The notes under the pieces: model-generated
Told to the model about the DNA's origin: nothing
Database searches by the model: none
Seen by the model: the letters and a program-made list of their open reading frames with translations, nothing else
Program-made: the position numbers and the translations under genes
Shown here: piece after piece, positions 59,010-64,000 of the stretch
How positions within the stretch are numbered: the stretch's first letter is position 1
Layout: the number at the start of each line of letters is the position of its first letter
Assembly: GCF_000016825.1 (NCBI RefSeq)
Contig: NC_009513.1
Coordinates: 1,558,501 to 1,622,500, forward strand
DNA length: 64,000 bases
Direction: 5' to 3'
DNA from: Limosilactobacillus reuteri subsp. reuteri
GTDB lineage: Bacteria; Bacillota; Bacilli; Lactobacillales; Lactobacillaceae

Positions 59010-60782
59010 ATGTACTATTCAAACGGAAATTATGAAGCATTTGCTCGTCCCCGTAAGCCGGCAGGAGTGGATAAAAAACATGCTTACATTGTTGGCGCTG
59101 GTTTAGCAGGTCTTTCTGCGGCTGTCTTCCTAATTCGTGACGCCCAAATGCCAGGCGAAAACATCCATATTTTTGAAGAGTTACCAATCGCTGGTGGTTC
59201 CTTAGATGGTCAAGATCGCCCCGATGTTGGCTTTGTCACTCGTGGTGGCCGTGAGATGGAAAACCACTTTGAATGTATGTGGGATATGTATCGTTCAATT
59301 CCATCCTTGGAAATCCCCGGTGCATCTTATCTTGATGAATATTATTGGCTAGATAAGGATGATCCAAATAGTTCAAATTGTCGCTTAACTTATAAACGGG
59401 GCAATGAGGTTCCAACTGACGGCAAATACCTTCTCGGTAAGTCAACTAAGGAATTGATGAAACTGATCCTTACACCTGAAGACCAGCTCGGCGACTTAAC
59501 GATCGGTGATTACTTCTCTGAGGACTTTTTCAAGAGTAACTTCTGGATTTATTGGTCAACCATGTTTGCTTTTGAGAAGTGGCATTCGTTAGCAGAAATG
59601 CGGCGATACGCAATGCGATTTATCCACCACATTGACGGCTTGCCTGACTTTACTGCTCTTAAATTTAATAAGTACAACCAGTATGAATCAATGACTAAAC
59701 CATTGCTTGCATACCTTAAAGATCATGGTGTTAAGTTTGAATACGATACCCAAGTCCAAAACGTCCTGGTTGATACCAAGAATGGTGAAAAGCACGCTAA
59801 AAAGATTATTCTTAAGCAAGGCGGCGAAGATAAAGCCATCAACTTAACTGACGATGATCTGGTATTTGTTACTAATGGTTCAATCACGGAAAGTTCAAAT
59901 TATGGGAGTCATCACCAGGTAGCACAACCAACCCGAGCCCTTGGCGGCAGCTGGAAATTATGGGAAAACCTTGCTAAACAATCGCCAGCATTCGGTCACC
60001 CGGATGTCTTTTGTAAAAACATTCCTAACCGCAGTTGGTTCATTTCTGCAACTGCGACCGTTAAGAATCCACAAATTGAACCATACATTGAACGACTAAC
60101 TAAGCGTGACCTTCATGATGGAAAGGTAAACACTGGTGGAATTATCACCGTCACTGATTCTAATTGGATGATGAGTTGGACCATCCACCGGCAACCTCAT
60201 TTTAAGAGTCAAAAGCCAAATGAAACCATTGTGTGGATTTATGGTCTCTATTCTGATACAGAAGGTAATTACATCAAGAAACGAATTGTTGATTGTACTG
60301 GGGAAGAAATTACTAAAGAATGGCTCTACCATCTCGGTGTTCCAGAAGCTTTAATTGACGATTTAGCAAAAGAAGAGTCGGTTAATACCGTCCCTGTTTA
60401 TATGCCATTCGTTACTAGCTACTTTATGCCACGGGTAAAAGGCGATCGTCCTGATGTTATTCCTGAGGGGTCCGCTAACTTAGCCTTTATTGGTAACTTT
60501 GCCGAATCGCCAACTCGGGATACCGTCTTTACAACTGAATATTCAGTCCGGACGGCAATGGAAGCTGTTTATAGCCTCCTCAACGTTGATCGCGGGGTAC
60601 CAGAAGTCTTTAATTCGATCTATGATATTCGCGAATTAATGCGGGCAATGTACTATATGAACGATAAAAAGCCGCTTGAAGAAATGGACTTGCCAATTCC
60701 AAAGATTGTTGAGAAACCACTGCTCAAGAAAATCAAGAAGAATTGGATTGGCGAATTAATGGAAGAACAACATTTACTTTAA
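59010..60782 (+). CDS. ohyA: Oleate hydratase (fatty-acid 10-hydratase)
   Basis: A 590-residue FAD enzyme that adds water to the cis-9 bond of oleic and linoleic acid, giving 10-hydroxy fatty acids and so detoxifying them. The start YYSNGNYEAFARPRKPAGVD and FAD fold YIVGAGLAGLSAAVFLIRD are typical; EELPIAGGSLDG and RGGREMENHFECMWDMYRSI include the catalytic Glu. I chose the ATG at 59010, preceded by AAAGGAG; the ATG at 58983 overlaps the promoter-proximal leader. It is followed by a hairpin and a nitroreductase gene that may be read together with it. The activity is well known in lactobacilli. Confidence 0.93.
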   Translation: MYYSNGNYEAFARPRKPAGVDKKHAYIVGAGLAGLSAAVFLIRDAQMPGENIHIFEELPIAGGSLDGQDRPDVGFVTRGGREMENHFECMWDMYRSIPSLEIPGASYLDEYYWLDKDDPNSSNCRLTYKRGNEVPTDGKYLLGKSTKELMKLILTPEDQLGDLTIGDYFSEDFFKSNFWIYWSTMFAFEKWHSLAEMRRYAMRFIHHIDGLPDFTALKFNKYNQYESMTKPLLAYLKDHGVKFEYDTQVQNVLVDTKNGEKHAKKIILKQGGEDKAINLTDDDLVFVTNGSITESSNYGSHHQVAQPTRALGGSWKLWENLAKQSPAFGHPDVFCKNIPNRSWFISATATVKNPQIEPYIERLTKRDLHDGKVNTGGIITVTDSNWMMSWTIHRQPHFKSQKPNETIVWIYGLYSDTEGNYIKKRIVDCTGEEITKEWLYHLGVPEALIDDLAKEESVNTVPVYMPFVTSYFMPRVKGDRPDVIPEGSANLAFIGNFAESPTRDTVFTTEYSVRTAMEAVYSLLNVDRGVPEVFNSIYDIRELMRAMYYMNDKKPLEEMDLPIPKIVEKPLLKKIKKNWIGELMEEQHLL

Positions 60783-60786
60783 AAAA

Positions 60787-60835
60787 CTAGGGGAGTGAGG
60801 CATTAGGTATCTCTACTTTTGTCCCACTCCCTTCA
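60787..60835 (+). terminator. Terminator-like hairpin after oleate hydratase
   Basis: AGGGGAGTG (60789-60797) pairs with CACTCCCTT (60825-60833) around a long loop. The T-run is weak (TTCAATTT), so read-through is possible. Confidence 0.6.
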
Positions 60836-60859
60836 ATTTAATATAAAGGAGTCTTTTTT

Positions 60860-61621
60860 ATGACCAATGAAACGATTAAGCACCAATTAAACCATCGTAC
60901 AATTCGGGCCTTTAAGCCCACAACTCTTTCAACAGAACAATTGAATACTCTTTACTCTGTTGCTAGTCATACGCCAACCAGTATGTTTATGCAGCAAATG
61001 TCAATTATGCACATTACCGATCCAGATAAACGGGCCGTAATCAGAGAAATTAGTAAGCAACCGTATGTCGGTGCAAACGGTGACCTGTTCATTTTGTTAG
61101 TTGACCTTTATCGTAACCAACAAATACGACAGCAAAAGGGCAAGGATGATGGCCGTTTACATACCGCTGATATTTTCTTCCAAGGCCTTGATGATGCAAT
61201 CATGGCTGCCCAAAACATGATTACTGCTGCCGAGAGTATGGGCCTCAGCGTTGTTCCCCTTGGTTCAATCAAAAATGAGCCGCAAAAAATCATCGAAGTC
61301 CTTAATCTCCCTAAAATGACCTTCCCAGTTTTAGGCTTACAAATCGGTATACCTGACCAAGAACCTCAACTAAAGCCCCGCCTGCCATTAAAATTTATCG
61401 CATTTGATAATGACTATCCAAAAGAGATCAAGCTCAGTGACTTAAGCGATTATGATCAAGAAGTTACTACCTACTATGACCTTCGTGATGCCAACCAACG
61501 AATTGATTCCTTCACCAACCAGATTGCGGGGGCTAAACTCGATCGCCACTATACCAAGCGCGATGAAATTATGAAGGTGTTACACCGACAAGGTCTTTGC
61601 ACTGATGAAGGAATTGATTAG
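60860..61621 (+). CDS. Nitroreductase family protein (NfsA/FRP-type)
   Basis: A 253-residue FMN oxidoreductase of the NfsA/FRP group, which reduces flavins, nitro compounds or quinones with NADPH. The opening LNHRTIRAFKPTTLSTEQLN and the AAQNMITAAESMGLSVVPLG segment, then MTFPVLGLQIGIPDQEPQLK PRLP-type end, are the family pattern. AAAGGAG precedes the ATG. Its stop overlaps the end of the convergent GH8 gene by four bases, so no terminator separates them. Physiological substrate is unknown. Confidence 0.88.
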   Translation: MTNETIKHQLNHRTIRAFKPTTLSTEQLNTLYSVASHTPTSMFMQQMSIMHITDPDKRAVIREISKQPYVGANGDLFILLVDLYRNQQIRQQKGKDDGRLHTADIFFQGLDDAIMAAQNMITAAESMGLSVVPLGSIKNEPQKIIEVLNLPKMTFPVLGLQIGIPDQEPQLKPRLPLKFIAFDNDYPKEIKLSDLSDYDQEVTTYYDLRDANQRIDSFTNQIAGAKLDRHYTKRDEIMKVLHRQGLCTDEGID

Positions 61622-62757
61622 TTCATCCCCTCAAGAGCAGCTAATGTCGTTAAGGTCGCATCATAATAATTTTTCTCTGTTAAGGGTTTACTGAAAATGT
61701 GTTTCTGGCTAGCAAACAGATTATCATACCCTTCATTACGATTGCAGCTAACCGCATAAAAAATCGGCGCACTGAAACTATTTGATTGATATTTAACCAA
61801 TCGGTGACCGTTTAATGAATAGCCAGCCGTAATATAATACTGTTCACTGAAGAACCTCATCATTTTATTTAAGACTTTCTGAGCTCGTGGATCATTGCTT
61901 TTTGCCAACATCATTGGAACCCGACAAGCATTCGCACTATAGTCTCCATCATATTTTCCAGCAACCGTATTCGGCCCCACTGGCTTGGTACTCCCTGGTC
62001 GAGCCCAGGCAAAGTCAGGTACTAGTCCTGTTCGGTGCTGTTTACTTAATGCAGTCAGACGGTCAAGCATATTATTTTTGATCATCTGCCACCTTGAATC
62101 GTGAGTACAATCGTATAAATGATCAAAAACTGTCGGCATTACATCTGAAGTTCGCAATAAATAATAAAACTTAGAATCCTTCGTAACCCAATCACCCACT
62201 GTTAACATGTGCGTGGTTGGGTTATATTCATATTTCATAATATCAGTGGCAATCTGTTGCTCTAGCTTATGATAATAAGGTGCTTTTTGTGGCCAAACTT
62301 TTGCAGCCCGGTGAAGAGCCGCAGCAATGTAAAGATCACCATCAGTCGCACTATTATGATCATCAACCCATTGACCTTCTTTATTATAAGACTGACGCCA
62401 GGACATTAAGTAAGTTAGCTGGTCATGGTGTTTTCCAACATAATCGCGATGTGCAAGGTAATAGTTAAGTAACTTATCAAAGTCATTTTCACTTGCCCAG
62501 CCCTTTTCAGCAGCGCGAGATACTACTTGCAGCCCGTAGCCTTGTCCTTCCGATAATGCAACAGGATGTTTTTGGTCGTTGCTGGTATTAACATACGTTT
62601 GCTTATTATTTTTGCGGACCAAATATGTCTCCTGCCACCGCCGATAAGCTTCGTATTGAATATGTTCAGGATTCTTTATTCTTACAAACGCGAGCGTTGC
62701 AATATAAATAACTGCAACAACGAGCGTAAGAAGCCAAATATATACTGGACGTTTCAT
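61618..62757 (-). CDS. Glycoside hydrolase family 8 (BcsZ-like) membrane-anchored enzyme
   Basis: A 379-residue protein with one N-terminal membrane helix (residues 5-25) and an outer GH8 domain. Catalytic Glu lies in ALSEGQGYGLQVVSRA and the second acid in NSATDGDLYIAAALHRA; both match cellulases and chitosanases of family GH8 such as BcsZ. It starts 14 bp after the GT2 gene and would trim or release the polysaccharide made by it. This pairing of synthase and GH8 is typical of cellulose-like or glucan biosynthesis loci. AAGGGG precedes the ATG. Confidence 0.85.
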   Translation of the reverse strand: MKRPVYIWLLTLVVAVIYIATLAFVRIKNPEHIQYEAYRRWQETYLVRKNNKQTYVNTSNDQKHPVALSEGQGYGLQVVSRAAEKGWASENDFDKLLNYYLAHRDYVGKHHDQLTYLMSWRQSYNKEGQWVDDHNSATDGDLYIAAALHRAAKVWPQKAPYYHKLEQQIATDIMKYEYNPTTHMLTVGDWVTKDSKFYYLLRTSDVMPTVFDHLYDCTHDSRWQMIKNNMLDRLTALSKQHRTGLVPDFAWARPGSTKPVGPNTVAGKYDGDYSANACRVPMMLAKSNDPRAQKVLNKMMRFFSEQYYITAGYSLNGHRLVKYQSNSFSAPIFYAVSCNRNEGYDNLFASQKHIFSKPLTEKNYYDATLTTLAALEGMN

Positions 62758-62771
62758 AACTAATCCCCTTA

Positions 62772-64000
62772 TTAGTCAGCAAACCGCTTAGTCTTTACCC
62801 ATTTTGTCCCGTCACGCCGTAATAGTCGATCAAGTGCAACTGAGATTACCGCATGAATCGAAACAATTATAAATAATTGCGAATAGGTAAAGTATGAAGC
62901 AAGCGCTAACCAGATTTGCTTATTCGTCGCTTGCCCAAATTGCGTAGCTGCTGCTGTTGTAATTTGTAAAATATACAAGATTATCATTAATAACCAATTA
63001 AAAAGCAAAAGTTGGGCGATTAGGATGTTACTTTCCCCGAATATAAAGGGAATCATTACCTGTGGATTGAAAAGATGAACAATCCAAAAACCTACGTTCG
63101 CTAAAAAGATTGCATCAGAAAGAACAATTGCCGCATTAAACCAGAAAAAAGTACAGGAATAATAAAAGGTTTCTAACTTTACTCGCCAATTGCTCTTTCT
63201 AAAGAGATACTTAAAATTTTTAAGGACAACTTGGTAGTTTCCCTTTGCCCACCGTAGGCGCTGATAATAATAATCATGCAGACGTTCTGGTTCCTGTTGA
63301 AAAGCTTCCGAATTATAAGCTAACGCGATTAGTTTTCCACTTTGCATAATCTTAAATGAAATATCAGTATCTTCTGTTAAGGCTCCATTTGCCCAGCCCC
63401 CGATTGAACGGACATATTTACTTTGAATGATAAAGTTAGTTCCTGGAATCCGGCCAATTTTAAATAAATGCCAAATTGCACAGTGCTGGATCCGTTGGGT
63501 AACAACAATTTCTTGATTAATGCACTTCGTTAAAAAGTTTTGTTCGGCGTTGCGTGTCTTATTCCGGCCAAATGCTGCAACGTACCGTGTTGGATTTTCG
63601 AGAATTTTTCGTACTAAGAAATAGAGGGCGTTTTTTTCCGGCATTGCATCGGCATCGTAAACACCAATATATTCACCATGAGCCATTTTAAGGGCATCGT
63701 TTAAGACACCGGCCTTCCCTCCGCTACCATGACGTTCTATCACCTTTGCTTTTCTTTTCTCATATTTTGGAAGCTGTAACACTGTTCGGGCCCGTTGAGC
63801 AGTTTGATCATTGCAATTATCCGCAAAGATTAATAATTCGACCTTATCTGCTGGATAGTTTAATTCAAGGATTGCTTGGGTCGTCTGCGCAATAACTACT
63901 GCTTCGTTATGAGCGGGAACAACAATCGTAATTAATGGATATCGTTTTAATGGGACAATATCCACAATTTTTCTACTATGCTCAAGCCAAAAGTGAACTG
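62772..64000 (-). CDS. Family 2 glycosyltransferase (BcsA/PgaC-like), 5' end beyond window
   Basis: The open frame continues to the right edge without a stop, so the gene is truncated at its 5' end; a GTG at 63965 could start it but has no good ribosome site. The visible 409 residues include the GT-A domain opening ITIVVPAHNEAVVIAQTTQA, DXD-type GVYDADAMPEKNALYFLV, acceptor loop ALTEDTDISFKIM and the product-holding QRLRW motif, then four membrane helices. This is the pattern of processive synthases (cellulose, hyaluronan, poly-N-acetylglucosamine). With the GH8 gene behind it, a secreted polysaccharide is likely. The sugar cannot be told. Confidence 0.87.
   Translation of the reverse strand, partial: VHFWLEHSRKIVDIVPLKRYPLITIVVPAHNEAVVIAQTTQAILELNYPADKVELLIFADNCNDQTAQRARTVLQLPKYEKRKAKVIERHGSGGKAGVLNDALKMAHGEYIGVYDADAMPEKNALYFLVRKILENPTRYVAAFGRNKTRNAEQNFLTKCINQEIVVTQRIQHCAIWHLFKIGRIPGTNFIIQSKYVRSIGGWANGALTEDTDISFKIMQSGKLIALAYNSEAFQQEPERLHDYYYQRLRWAKGNYQVVLKNFKYLFRKSNWRVKLETFYYSCTFFWFNAAIVLSDAIFLANVGFWIVHLFNPQVMIPFIFGESNILIAQLLLFNWLLMIILYILQITTAAATQFGQATNKQIWLALASYFTYSQLFIIVSIHAVISVALDRLLRRDGTKWVKTKRFAD

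Noticed and set aside
1..64000. CRISPR array, insertion sequence, prophage or rRNA operon
   Set aside because: No regularly spaced repeats, transposase or integrase genes, phage structural genes or rRNA sequence were found; the five repeat units are far apart and do not encode a protein.

Overview
The window is a low-GC Firmicute chromosome segment and reads as a heterofermentative lactobacillus, most likely Limosilactobacillus reuteri or a close relative. The reasons are a gtfA sucrose phosphorylase next to a permease, a malate/fumarate/succinate locus, an oleate hydratase, a lone ferrochelatase without other haem genes, DHA2 exporters with a DUF4811 partner, and strong AGGAGG-type ribosome sites with frequent TTG and GTG starts. 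Naming the species is an inference from gene content. No prophage, CRISPR array, insertion sequence or rRNA was seen; one tRNA (Asp) is present.

Layout: 1-3500 metal homeostasis (DtxR/MntR-type regulator cut by the left edge, CDF efflux pump, two tandem VIT/CCC1 proteins) and a universal stress protein. 3700-6650 a four-gene polar amino-acid ABC importer. 6650-10600 a CPBP membrane protease, RNase J and an unknown protein. 10650-13470 a MerR regulator divergent from a DHA2 exporter plus DUF4811 protein around a perfect 41-bp palindrome. 13670-22800 RluA, tRNA-Asp, MprF, DJ-1, an esterase, a second DHA2 exporter, uracil-DNA glycosylase and ThrE. 22840-31230 a dicarboxylate locus: LysR, DASS transporter, fumarate reductase flavoprotein, fumarase, malolactic/malic enzyme, LysR; together these could turn malate into lactate or, through fumarate, into succinate as an electron sink. 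31430-40620 cyclophilin, alcohol dehydrogenase, a pRiA4b ORF-3 protein divergent from a DUF2252 protein, galM and cell-wall enzymes. 40780-47720 sucrose phosphorylase and permease, M20 dipeptidase and YfcC carrier, DyP peroxidase. 47720-53660 an attenuator plus a frameshifted ABC-F protein, a YeiH-type exporter with a nonsense codon, and a cysteine-synthase-family gene preceded by a Cys-Cys-Cys leader peptide. 53780-64000 ferrochelatase and Nramp, KtrAB, oleate hydratase, nitroreductase, and a GH8/GT2 polysaccharide pair cut by the right edge.

The least ordinary content is non-coding. A roughly 190-bp composite repeat, made of a long imperfect hairpin followed by a GAGGCTG-type terminator, occurs five times. 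Four copies start 1-11 nt after a stop codon on the same strand as the gene; the fifth lies between the cysteine leader peptide and its gene. Two leaders look like translation-coupled attenuators: one with three Cys codons directly before a hairpin and U-run, and one before the ABC-F gene with mutually exclusive stems. Two small unlisted ORFs (57 and 34 codons) with good ribosome sites were also found.
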